Of a DNA stretch of 7,021 bases, positions 1 through 7,006 are shown in pieces. The DNA is from CAZRNB01 sp964601355. GTDB taxonomy: Bacteria; Planctomycetota; Phycisphaerae; Sedimentisphaerales; Anaerobacaceae. The DNA lies in NCBI GenBank assembly GCA_964601355.1, contig CAZRNB010000140.1, forward strand, positions 1-7,021. The letters run 5' to 3'. Made by a program: the position numbers and the translations under genes. Under the pieces are notes generated by a model. That model was not told the DNA's origin, made no database searches, and was given only the letters and a program-made list of their open reading frames with translations. Every line of letters begins with the position of its first letter. Positions within the stretch are counted from its first letter, which is position 1.

Positions 1-1853
1 TATTCACAATCGAGGTATTTTTTTACGGATTCCAGAGCCGAGCGAGCTTTGTCGTCTTCAAGTCCTATCCCTGCCATTATGCAGAAGCCCTGAGATTCAA
101 TAAAGATTTTTCCCTCTTCGTTCTCGTGGCTACCGACCTTCTTGCCGAAATAATCGTACGCCCGCAGAAACCACTTGCCGTCCCAGCCGTGCTTATTGAC
201 GCTCTCTATCATTTCCTTGATATGAATCTGTGCAGCTTCAGCCTCTTTTTGCTCGCCGCGTTGGCGGCACAGCTCGGCGAACTCTCTGCCGTAGAGGACA
301 AACAGGCTCGCAATCACCACGGATTCAGCGGAGCCTCCTTTTTTATTTTCGGTGGTCTGAAAAGATTCATCTGGATTATTCGAAAAGCAGTTGAGATTTA
401 AACAATCATTCCAGTCGGCTCTGCCGATAAGAGGCAGACCATGAGGCCCAAGATTATTGACGACGTGGTAAAACGACCTTTTGAGGTGTTCAAACAGGGA
501 TTTTGCCTTTGACCAGTCGCTGTCAAATGGGACAGATTCATCAAGTATCGACCAGTCGCCGGTCTCTTTTATGTAGCTGGACGTTGATAAAATAAGCCAG
601 AGGGGGTCGTCGTTGAAATTGCCGCCGATTTCGTTATTACCTTTTTTGGTCAGCGGCTGATATTGATGATAGGCGCCGCCATCTTCAAACTGCGTTGCGG
701 CGATATCCAGGATTCTTTCTTTTGCCTTTTGCGGGATTTGATGAACGAATCCGATAAGGTCCTGATTGGAGTCTCTGAAACCCAGCCCCCGGCCGATGCC
801 GGACTCAAAGTATGAGGCGCTGCGTGACATATTGAAAGTGGCCATGCACTGGTACTGGTTCCAGATATTAATCATCCTGTCTAACTTTTCATCGTGGCTT
901 TGAACCTGGTAAATGGAAAGAAGCTCCGTCCAGTAATTTTTCAATTCTTCAAACGCTTCATTAACTGAGGCGGTGTTCTTAAATTTAGTAATCATACTCT
1001 CGGCTTTTTTCTTATTTATGACACCAGGACTTTCCCACTTTTCGTCGTCGAAATTTTCTATGTAGCCGAGAATAAAGACCAGCTCTTTGTTTTGCCCGGC
1101 AGCGAGATTTATTTCCAGCTTGTGTGAGCCGATTGGCGACCAGCCGTGAGCGACCGAATTGCGGCTCTTACCCTCCATTACAGCATCAGGATTTTCAAAG
1201 CCATTATACAAGCCGATGAAAGATTCCCTGTCCGTGTCGAAGCCGTCTATGGGCTGATTAACGGAGTAAAATGCGTAGTGATTTCGTCTCTCTTTATACT
1301 CCGTTTTATGGTAAATGACGGAGTCTTTTACCTCCACCTCGCCTGTGGAAAAGTTCCGCTGAAAATTGGTCATATCATCCAGTGCGTTCCAGAGGCAAAA
1401 TTCAACAAAGGAAAATAGCTTAATCTTCTTTGCGGCCCGGCTTTTATTAGTAAGCCTGACTTTTTGTATTTCGCAGTTGTCACCGAGCGGCACAAAATAT
1501 GTCACCTGCACCTGGAGCTTATTTTTCTCGCCGGTTATAATCGTATATCCAAGCCCGTGTCTGCACCGGTAATTGTCTAAAGCGGTTTTAACGGGCTTCC
1601 AGCCCGGCGACCAGATGGTTTCCCCGTCATTGATATAAAAATACTTCCCGCCGTTGTCGATGGGGACGTTATTGTACCTATACCGCGTAATTCTTCTAAG
1701 CCTTGCGTCCTTGTAAAAGCTATATCCGCCTGCTGTATTTGAGATAAGCGAAAAAAAATCTTCCGTGCCAAGATAATTTATCCAGGGATATGGTGTTTTA
1801 GGGTCGGTAATAACGTATTCTTTCAGGTTATCGTCGAAAAAACCATATTTCAT
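1..1853 (-). CDS. Cellobiose phosphorylase (GH94), C-terminus cut by window edge
   Basis: Predicted cytoplasmic inverting phosphorylase: cellobiose + phosphate gives alpha-glucose 1-phosphate + glucose, sparing ATP. I translated 617 codons from ATG 1853 to the left edge without a stop. The N-terminus (MKYGFFDDNLKEYVI, then TPYPWINYLGTE and RRITRYRYNNVP) closely resembles characterised cellobiose phosphorylases such as those of Clostridium thermocellum and Cellvibrio gilvus. Residues 1 to about 270 form the N-terminal beta-sandwich; the (alpha/alpha)6 catalytic domain follows. R355 and D361 in GIGRGLGFRDSNQD and D483 in GRADWND sit at a constant offset of 7 from R362, D368 and the catalytic acid D490 recalled for the C. 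gilvus enzyme. Family length is about 810-820 residues, so roughly 195 are missing beyond the edge. There is no signal peptide. The start is supported by GGGGAGA (1864-1870) ten bases upstream. It lies 16 bp after the GH31 gene, so is probably co-transcribed. Cellodextrin or laminaribiose phosphorylase is less likely because of the N-terminal match. Confidence 0.93.
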   Translation of the reverse strand, partial: MKYGFFDDNLKEYVITDPKTPYPWINYLGTEDFFSLISNTAGGYSFYKDARLRRITRYRYNNVPIDNGGKYFYINDGETIWSPGWKPVKTALDNYRCRHGLGYTIITGEKNKLQVQVTYFVPLGDNCEIQKVRLTNKSRAAKKIKLFSFVEFCLWNALDDMTNFQRNFSTGEVEVKDSVIYHKTEYKERRNHYAFYSVNQPIDGFDTDRESFIGLYNGFENPDAVMEGKSRNSVAHGWSPIGSHKLEINLAAGQNKELVFILGYIENFDDEKWESPGVINKKKAESMITKFKNTASVNEAFEELKNYWTELLSIYQVQSHDEKLDRMINIWNQYQCMATFNMSRSASYFESGIGRGLGFRDSNQDLIGFVHQIPQKAKERILDIAATQFEDGGAYHQYQPLTKKGNNEIGGNFNDDPLWLILSTSSYIKETGDWSILDESVPFDSDWSKAKSLFEHLKRSFYHVVNNLGPHGLPLIGRADWNDCLNLNCFSNNPDESFQTTENKKGGSAESVVIASLFVLYGREFAELCRQRGEQKEAEAAQIHIKEMIESVNKHGWDGKWFLRAYDYFGKKVGSHENEEGKIFIESQGFCIMAGIGLEDDKARSALESVKKYLDCE

Positions 1854-1863
1854 AAAGCTGTAG

Positions 1864-1870
1864 TCTCCCC
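1864..1870 (-). promoter_or_regulatory. Ribosome-binding site of the GH94 gene
   Basis: GGGGAGA on the minus strand, ten bases before ATG 1853. It abuts the GH31 stop codon (TAG, 1872-1870), sharing one base with it, so the two genes are tightly packed. No promoter or terminator fits in the 16-bp gap. Confidence 0.65.
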
Positions 1871-4719
1871 TATCTCTGCTTAATAACCAGTTCGCTTCCG
1901 TCGTAACGAACAGACTGAACCGGCCTGCTGTCGAGGTTGAGGCCCGCCGGTTTCTCTCGGCTGACCCATGTGATTTCAAATGTTCGCTCCTTCAGCATAC
2001 CCGGAAATTTTCCCTGTCGAGCGCCGATTGTCAGCGTATTAGCCTTTTCATCATATTTAAGCGGAATGAGGCTAAAGGCCCCTTTTTCATAGTTGTAGTT
2101 GACGTTTTCATCTTCATACAAGGTAAATGAGCCGTCTGCACCAGTGTATATATAAAGTCGAATCGGGTCTGCATTTCTTTCGGTAGTATATTGAATAGCA
2201 GGGCCATAAGGGATAATTACACCTTCTTTGACAAAAATCGGAATGTCGGTATAGGGGGCATCCGCCTGAATAGTTTGGCCACCCTTGAAGAATCGGCCGG
2301 TTTTAAGCTCATACCAATTTGCCCCCGCGGGTAGATATACCTGACGCGACCTTGCCTTATATTCTGTCACCGGATTAATAAGTAAGGCCGGCCCGAACAT
2401 AAACTGGTCGCCGATATTGTGAACCTTTTTATCCTGCCCGAAATCCATTACCAGGGCCCGCATAATCGTATAATCATTATGTGTCACCATGCCGGTCAGT
2501 GAATATATATAAGGCATCAATCTATAGCGCAATTTATCGTAAGCGAGCATCGTTTGATAAGCAGGGTGGTCGTCCGGTGCGATATTAAACATCTCGCGAT
2601 ATGGGAATTGCCCGTGCACCCGGATCAACGGACAGAAAGTGCCAAACTGGAACCAGCGAGTGTTCAGCTCCCGCCACTGGTCCAGGTCGTCACCCGTTGC
2701 ACGTTCATAACGCGGCTCAACCGCAAAACCGCCGATGTCGGTTGTCCAGTAAGGGATACCGGAGATGCAGAAATTCAGTCCTGCTGAAATCTGTGCTTTT
2801 AAATCATACCATCGCGTTGCGACATCGCCGCTCCACGTTGCAGCGGAATATCGCTGCTGGCCGGGGTAAGCCGAGCGGGTGAGAATGAACACTCGCTGAT
2901 TCGGGCTGCTTGTCCGCTGTCCCTGATAAACACCTTCGGCATTCACCAAAGAATACGTGTTTCGATAGCGAGCCGATGTCCCTAATGCGGTTGGGCCTAT
3001 ACGCAGCCTAAGCTCCGTCTCTGATAGATTTGAGTGAATATCCGGCTCAGTGGAATCGAGCCACCACGCATCAAAGCCCTTGCCGAATAGCTTCTCTTCT
3101 ATTTGCTTCCAGTAAAGCTGCCGGGCGCCCTCGCTGTACGCATCATAAAATGTTGAGACATAGCCGGGCCCAACCCAGTCTCTTTGTCCCTTCTCGACGT
3201 TTCGCATGTATAGCCAGCCCTTTTCCTTGAGCTGCTCGTAGTTCTTTGTTCCGATATAGAACTTTGGCCAGACTGAAATCATAATGTGGGCGTTGAGATT
3301 CTCGTGAAGCTCTTTGACCATGCCGGCCGGGTCTGGAAAACGGTTGGGGTCGAAGTTGTGGTCGCCCCATTTATCCTCCGGCCAGTAGAACCAGTCCTGC
3401 ACAATATTATCCAGCGGAATCCGGCGTTTGCGGAACTCTTTAACGACCGAGAGAAGCTCATCCTGTGTTTTATAGCGTTCCCGGCATTGCCACAAGCCCA
3501 TTGCCCACTTCGGCATCATTGGTGCTTTACCCGTAATTGTACGATACCCGCTGATGATTTGGTCGGCATTATCCCCATAAATAAAATAATAATCAATCTG
3601 GTCGGCAACCTCAGAATATAGTGACATAGTGTCATTGTCATCTTTATTACCGGGGCTTAAATATCGCAATCCTATGTAGCCGCCGTTTGGCATCCATTCG
3701 ATTTTAATCGGATAGCGTTTGCCGGCCTCCATTGAAAGACTAAGTATATGAAACCAGGGACACCAGTTCTGCCGCCAGGAGTCCAGAACCAGCTCGCTGT
3801 TTAGCCATACCTTTGCATAGCTGGAGCTATAGAACCTGAAGGTATGGACGCCCGTCTGGTCTGATTGGATTTCACCACTCCAGCGAACGCTGCCCCGATT
3901 GTAATCAAAGCCTTCAGGAAAGCCTCCGACTTCATCGAGATTTTCGTGGGCGATTACAGATTCGGCCCGCGAAGTAAGCAGTGTTTTAAAATCCTGCGAA
4001 GTGTAATACTCGGCGGTTAGACCACCTTCTTTGCCATCCTTGCCGTACAATTTCAGTGATGATATGGGCTGATAGTCTCGGATGTCGCCGAATTTGGTGC
4101 GTGAATTGTTGTCCCAGAGGATGCCGTAGTTTCTGCTGGAAACCAAAAACGGGATTACGTCAACAATGTTGTATTGCAACATGTCAACATTGTGCCCTTT
4201 GTAGTTCATAATATTATTTTGATGCGCCCCCAGGCCGAAAAATGCCTCATCGGCGGGCGATTTAAAAACCTGACGGATATTAAAAGTCTGCTCTCCCATG
4301 ACCTCGGCAGGCGTAATGACCCTGCCGCTACCGGCTTTTTCCTGCAGGATGAGTCGGCCTTTCTTGTTGTAAAAGGCAATCTCGCCGTTTTTTGCTGATA
4401 TTTTAGCGATTATTTTATTTGTAGAAATTCGGATAATATCGACATTTCCCTTTACAGTGAACGGCACGGCTTCCCAATTAGTTTTTTGAATAATCAGGCT
4501 CTTTCGGTTTGAAAAGGCATCCCCCGGCGATGCAATAATATGAATAATACTATCAGAGCAGACTTGGATTTTCATAATATTTGGGTCTGTTGCTTTGTGC
4601 TTTTCGAGCTTAATCAAAACCTCGTTTTGCTGTCTTTCAAAAGTATAGTTGGAACAGCCGGATAAAAGTACGGCTGCTAAAATAATCAACGCAATTGCGG
4701 AACATTGTTTAAGAGTCAT
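1870..4719 (-). CDS. GH31 family alpha-glycosidase lipoprotein with PA14 insert, probable alpha-xylosidase
   Basis: A 949-residue retaining alpha-glycosidase. Residues 1-22 form a lipoprotein signal with lipobox LSGC (lipidated C22). The next residues are S-N with no Asp at +2, so in a diderm using the Lol rule it would go to the outer membrane. The N-terminal beta-sandwich is interrupted by a PA14 domain at about 233-370 (starts GGLTAEYY, contains FRFYSSSYAKVWLN). The catalytic TIM barrel runs from about 400 to 745: QDWFYWPEDKWGDHNFD near 441, nucleophile D555 in WWLDSTEPD, and acid/base D632 in WSGD. C-terminal beta domains follow. Length, PA14 position and nucleophile position closely match the Cellvibrio alpha-xylosidase Xyl31A, which removes alpha-1,6-xylose from xyloglucan oligosaccharides; the WFYWPEDxWG stretch also fits alpha-xylosidases. 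Specificity is therefore likely but inferred; alpha-glucosidase or transglucosylase activity remains possible. ATG 4719 is preceded by AGGAG (4726-4730) and begins the signal peptide. It leads an operon with the downstream GH94 gene. Confidence 0.92.
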   Translation of the reverse strand: MTLKQCSAIALIILAAVLLSGCSNYTFERQQNEVLIKLEKHKATDPNIMKIQVCSDSIIHIIASPGDAFSNRKSLIIQKTNWEAVPFTVKGNVDIIRISTNKIIAKISAKNGEIAFYNKKGRLILQEKAGSGRVITPAEVMGEQTFNIRQVFKSPADEAFFGLGAHQNNIMNYKGHNVDMLQYNIVDVIPFLVSSRNYGILWDNNSRTKFGDIRDYQPISSLKLYGKDGKEGGLTAEYYTSQDFKTLLTSRAESVIAHENLDEVGGFPEGFDYNRGSVRWSGEIQSDQTGVHTFRFYSSSYAKVWLNSELVLDSWRQNWCPWFHILSLSMEAGKRYPIKIEWMPNGGYIGLRYLSPGNKDDNDTMSLYSEVADQIDYYFIYGDNADQIISGYRTITGKAPMMPKWAMGLWQCRERYKTQDELLSVVKEFRKRRIPLDNIVQDWFYWPEDKWGDHNFDPNRFPDPAGMVKELHENLNAHIMISVWPKFYIGTKNYEQLKEKGWLYMRNVEKGQRDWVGPGYVSTFYDAYSEGARQLYWKQIEEKLFGKGFDAWWLDSTEPDIHSNLSETELRLRIGPTALGTSARYRNTYSLVNAEGVYQGQRTSSPNQRVFILTRSAYPGQQRYSAATWSGDVATRWYDLKAQISAGLNFCISGIPYWTTDIGGFAVEPRYERATGDDLDQWRELNTRWFQFGTFCPLIRVHGQFPYREMFNIAPDDHPAYQTMLAYDKLRYRLMPYIYSLTGMVTHNDYTIMRALVMDFGQDKKVHNIGDQFMFGPALLINPVTEYKARSRQVYLPAGANWYELKTGRFFKGGQTIQADAPYTDIPIFVKEGVIIPYGPAIQYTTERNADPIRLYIYTGADGSFTLYEDENVNYNYEKGAFSLIPLKYDEKANTLTIGARQGKFPGMLKERTFEITWVSREKPAGLNLDSRPVQSVRYDGSELVIKQR

Positions 4720-4725
4720 ACTCTT

Positions 4726-4730
4726 CTCCT
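4726..4730 (-). promoter_or_regulatory. Ribosome-binding site of the GH31 gene
   Basis: AGGAG on the minus strand, six bases before ATG 4719, within AAAGGAGAAGAGT. It fixes the start at the codon that opens the lipoprotein signal peptide. Confidence 0.7.
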
Positions 4731-4742
4731 TTCGTTTGTAAG

Positions 4743-4771
4743 AGTATACATTGGGTACTATCCTTCGTCTA
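4743..4771 (-). promoter_or_regulatory. Candidate sigma70-type promoter for the GH31-GH94 operon
   Basis: Minus strand: TAGACG (4771-4766; four of six matches to TTGACA), a 17-base spacer, then TATACT (4748-4743; five of six matches to TATAAT). Transcription would begin near 4736 and give a leader of only about 16 nt with the AGGAG inside it. The -35 element is weak, so this is a candidate only. No other better-spaced pair was seen between the gene and the divergent gene. Confidence 0.35.
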
Positions 4772-4856
4772 TACCAAAATCTTTAACCTCTAATGCTCGG
4801 CCATCTCAAAAATGAAAGGAAAACTGGCACAATAGTAAAAGAACATGTATTAAGGA

Positions 4857-4868
4857 TTATCTAGATAA
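4857..4868. promoter_or_regulatory. Perfect 12-bp palindrome, possible operator
   Basis: TTATCTAGATAA is a perfect palindrome without a spacer, between the divergent GH31 and DUF2330-like genes, 23 bp upstream of the predicted -35 element of the latter. Its size suits a dimeric regulator, and its placement could serve either gene. In AT-rich intergenic DNA a 12-bp palindrome can also arise by chance. No regulator gene lies in the window. Confidence 0.3.
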
Positions 4869-4891
4869 ATGATACGATGACATAAAATATG

Positions 4892-4920
4892 TGGACATCG
4901 ATTGATACGTAATATATATT
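4892..4920 (+). promoter_or_regulatory. Predicted sigma70-type promoter of the DUF2330-like gene
   Basis: TGGACA (4892-4897; five of six to TTGACA), exactly 17 bases, then TATATT (4915-4920; five of six to TATAAT). A start site near 4927 gives a leader of about 35 nt to ATG 4962. This would place the alternative in-frame TTG at 4902 upstream of the transcript, supporting the ATG start. Confidence 0.6.
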
Positions 4921-4948
4921 TAGGCATCATAGAAGCGTTAATCTTATT

Positions 4949-4954
4949 GGAGGG
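4949..4954 (+). promoter_or_regulatory. Ribosome-binding site of the DUF2330-like gene
   Basis: GGAGGG with seven bases to ATG 4962. It decides the start: the same frame is open back to TTG 4902, but that codon has no Shine-Dalgarno sequence and would bury the signal peptide behind 20 extra residues. Confidence 0.75.
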
Positions 4955-4961
4955 ACGAAAA

Positions 4962-6068
4962 ATGAAAGCTATATTAAGAATCCTGTTCTCGCTGGTTGCT
5001 ATTGGGGTCCTTTGCGAACGAGCACAGGCTGATGGCAAGTTCTTTACGGAAAAAGTCCCGGCTAACATTCCATACCAGCGGGCGTTCATCCTCTTTTATG
5101 AAGGTTCAGAAATCCTTGTCCTTCAGAGTAAATTTGAGCTTTCTCAGTTAGCGGATGTCAATTTATTAGGCTGGGTTGTGCCGGTGCCATCGGTTCCAGA
5201 AGTTGGTAGTACAAATCCAGCCGACGCTGAAGGCTTTTTTGGCACACTCTCTTTACATACAAGTCCAAAGTTTTTCATGATTTCAAGAATTATTAATCCT
5301 TTAGCTATATGCTTTTTTCTTGGTTGTGTTGGATTTCTGCTAATCTGCATTGTGGAATACCCATTTCTACATAAAATCGGATTATCAAAGGCATCCTGGC
5401 ATCAACAACTTAAATATGGTTTGATTATAATGATAGTCACCCTCGTTATGTCAATAATAACGATGCCTCATCTTGGATTAAGCAGGAACGTTGAGATAAT
5501 CAAAGACGAGAAGGCTGGCATATATGATGTTAAGGTCATCAGAAGCGACAGTGCTGAAGCGATTTTGAGTTGGTTAAAGGAAAATGCTTTTAATTTTAGC
5601 GATAGTGACATCCAAGTGTTTGAGGATTATGTTGAGCAGAAGTGGTGCTTTGTAGCAGCAAAAGTCCAACCGGATGTTGCAAACCAAGAGCGTAAGATAT
5701 CTTATCGTGGTATGGTTTCTCCACTTGTCTTGAAATTCAATACAAATGCGGCGATATACCCATTAACACTAACATCTACTATTGGAAAAGATACCGAAAT
5801 CCTAATCTACACGTTAAGTGAGAAAAAGCTCCTTTGTGGTAATCAAATGCCATTACGAAGCGCCAGAACCACACATACAGCAAGCTTGATAGGTAGTTTA
5901 CAATATGTAGCGGAACCTCAAACATTCGGACGTTTCACTAATATACCTAAAAACATGATTCTATGTAAATTCAAGAAAAGGTTTAAACCTAAAGAAATGA
6001 AGTATGACCTTGTGTTTGAATTTGCACTAGACAACAAACCAGTTGAAGAAACAATAATAATGTGGTGA
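4962..6068 (+). CDS. DUF2330-like secreted/membrane protein with internal TM hairpin, function unknown
   Basis: A 368-residue protein resembling the DUF2330 family, whose biochemical role is unknown. Residues 1-23 look like a cleavable signal peptide (hydrophobic run ending near RAQA-DG). The mature start ADGKFF, the following PYQRAFILFYEGSEILVLQS and the GWVVPVPSVPEV motif at 70-81 are the family-like hallmarks; DVKVIRSDSAEAILSWLKEN (189-208) and the YVEQKWCFVAAKV stretch (223-235) fit its second conserved block. Between the halves lie two predicted membrane helices (about 112-133 and 152-172) joined by a short basic loop, so the conserved halves would sit on the same, probably extracytoplasmic, side. 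There are cysteines at 229 and 292 in the distal half but no recognisable catalytic motif. The gene has its own promoter, diverges from the GH31 operon and converges on msrBA. It is visibly AT-richer than its neighbours. The family assignment comes from motif recall, not a profile search. Confidence 0.75.
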   Translation: MKAILRILFSLVAIGVLCERAQADGKFFTEKVPANIPYQRAFILFYEGSEILVLQSKFELSQLADVNLLGWVVPVPSVPEVGSTNPADAEGFFGTLSLHTSPKFFMISRIINPLAICFFLGCVGFLLICIVEYPFLHKIGLSKASWHQQLKYGLIIMIVTLVMSIITMPHLGLSRNVEIIKDEKAGIYDVKVIRSDSAEAILSWLKENAFNFSDSDIQVFEDYVEQKWCFVAAKVQPDVANQERKISYRGMVSPLVLKFNTNAAIYPLTLTSTIGKDTEILIYTLSEKKLLCGNQMPLRSARTTHTASLIGSLQYVAEPQTFGRFTNIPKNMILCKFKKRFKPKEMKYDLVFEFALDNKPVEETIIMW

Positions 6069-6089
6069 GGAATACCCTATCAACTGGAA

Positions 6090-6935
6090 TCAGAATATCT
6101 TTTTATATGTGTGGCAGTAGGGGAGCTTGCCGGTCTTTTGGTAATAATCCTGATGATAATCCTCCGCAGGCCAGAATTTGTCCGCCGGCACTATCTGAGT
6201 CTTCACATCATATCCCTTTTTCCGCAGCTCTTCGACTAGCCGATTGGCAATTTGTTTTTGCTCATCGTTCAAATAGAAAATCGCGGAGCGGTATTGCGTT
6301 CCTATATCCGGCCCCTGCCGATTAAGTTGCGTGAAATCATGCGTCTCAAAAAATAGCTTCGCAAGCTCTTCGTAACTGGTTTTTGATGGATTATACACAA
6401 CCTCGACGGCCTCGGCATGTCCCGTCAGGTCGGTGCAGACTTGTTTGTAGGTGGGATTATCTACGTGGCCGCCGGTAAATCCTACTGTCGTTGAGATTAC
6501 GCCCGGCGCCGATTGGAAATAAAACTCTGTGCCCCAGAAACAGCCGGATGCAAATATCGCCCTTTCTGTCTTCCGCTGTTCTGCCGGCGTAAAGTCCATC
6601 GAGATAGAGTTCACGCAATAACGTACGTTTTTAGGCGTAAGTCCCTCACCCGCAAAAACATGCCCCAGATGTCCCCCGCACCGTGCGCAGATAATCTCCG
6701 TGCGAACGCCATCGGCATCCGGCTGCCATTTCACGGCACCTTTGATCTGGTCATCGAAACTCGGCCAGCCGCAGTCGGACTTAAATTTTGAATCCGACTC
6801 AAACAGCTCCGCTCCGCATCGTTTGCATGTATATACGCCTTTTTCAAAATAGTTGTAGAATTTTCCAGTGAAGGGACGTTCTGTTCCTTTACGAATAATA
6901 ATTCGCTCTTCTTCACGCGTGAGCTTTTTATACAT
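6090..6935 (-). CDS. msrAB: Bifunctional peptide methionine sulfoxide reductase, MsrB-MsrA fusion
   Basis: A 281-residue protein-repair enzyme that reduces both diastereomers of methionine sulfoxide, normally recycled by thioredoxin. MsrB comes first (about 1-118): zinc cysteines C37/C40 (CKRC) and C83/C86 (CARC), C55 in DCGWPSF at the usual resolving position, and catalytic C107 in RYCVNS. MsrA follows (about 124-270): catalytic C132 in GCFWG, the TGHAEAV motif at 171-177, the HQDYY segment near 261, and C274 in the tail as a probable resolving cysteine. All key residues for both activities are present. There is no signal peptide, so it should be cytoplasmic, unlike the secreted PilB-type Msr proteins. 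ATG 6935 follows AGGGGA (6942-6947) at six bases. The gene converges on the DUF2330-like gene with a 21-bp gap; the neighbours show no functional link, so it is probably a separate stress gene. Confidence 0.95.
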   Translation of the reverse strand: MYKKLTREEERIIIRKGTERPFTGKFYNYFEKGVYTCKRCGAELFESDSKFKSDCGWPSFDDQIKGAVKWQPDADGVRTEIICARCGGHLGHVFAGEGLTPKNVRYCVNSISMDFTPAEQRKTERAIFASGCFWGTEFYFQSAPGVISTTVGFTGGHVDNPTYKQVCTDLTGHAEAVEVVYNPSKTSYEELAKLFFETHDFTQLNRQGPDIGTQYRSAIFYLNDEQKQIANRLVEELRKKGYDVKTQIVPADKFWPAEDYHQDYYQKTGKLPYCHTYKKIF

Positions 6936-6941
6936 CTTTTG

Positions 6942-6947
6942 TCCCCT
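6942..6947 (-). promoter_or_regulatory. Ribosome-binding site of the MsrB-MsrA gene
   Basis: AGGGGA on the minus strand, six bases before ATG 6935, supporting the chosen start, which also matches the usual MsrB N-terminus (KLTREEE). Confidence 0.7.
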
Positions 6948-6982
6948 ATTTGAATTTATGGTGGCACTAGACCCTATACAAG

Positions 6983-7006
6983 CGTGATTTTTTGTTTTTT
7001 ATCACG
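6983..7006. repeat. Short inverted repeat upstream of the MsrB-MsrA gene
   Basis: CGTGAT (6983-6988) and ATCACG (7001-7006) are inverted around a 12-base T-rich spacer on the plus strand. It lies 48-71 bp before the msr start, where an operator could sit. The six-base arms and long spacer do not make a convincing intrinsic terminator. It may be the edge of signals for a gene beyond the window. Confidence 0.35.

Noticed and set aside
1751..1758. Run of eight A residues (T on the coding strand) as a possible frameshift in the GH94 gene
   Set aside because: The translation across it (TEDFFSLISNT) keeps the conserved family sequence, so the frame is intact.
126..1771. Several open frames of 60-90 codons on both strands
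   Set aside because: They overlap the GH94 gene in other frames; the GH94 frame is continuous and matches the family throughout, so these are shadows.
2554..4398. Open frames of 60-111 codons, mainly on the plus strand
   Set aside because: They lie antisense or out of frame within the intact GH31 gene, show low-complexity translations and lack domain motifs.
4812..4835. Seven-codon open frame (ATG to TAG) in the divergent intergenic region
   Set aside because: It has no ribosome-binding site, no peptide-leader features such as repeated regulatory codons, and no following attenuator stem.
4902..4961. In-frame N-terminal extension of the DUF2330-like gene from a TTG codon
   Set aside because: It has no Shine-Dalgarno, overlaps the predicted -10 box, and would hide the signal peptide; ATG 4962 has GGAGGG at good spacing.
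6062..6791. Plus-strand open frames of 87-92 codons overlapping the right-hand gene
   Set aside because: They are antisense to the MsrB-MsrA gene, which has complete catalytic motifs; no recognisable protein features.
6983..7006. Rho-independent terminator
   Set aside because: The stem is only six base pairs with a 12-base loop and no T tract directly after the stem on either strand.
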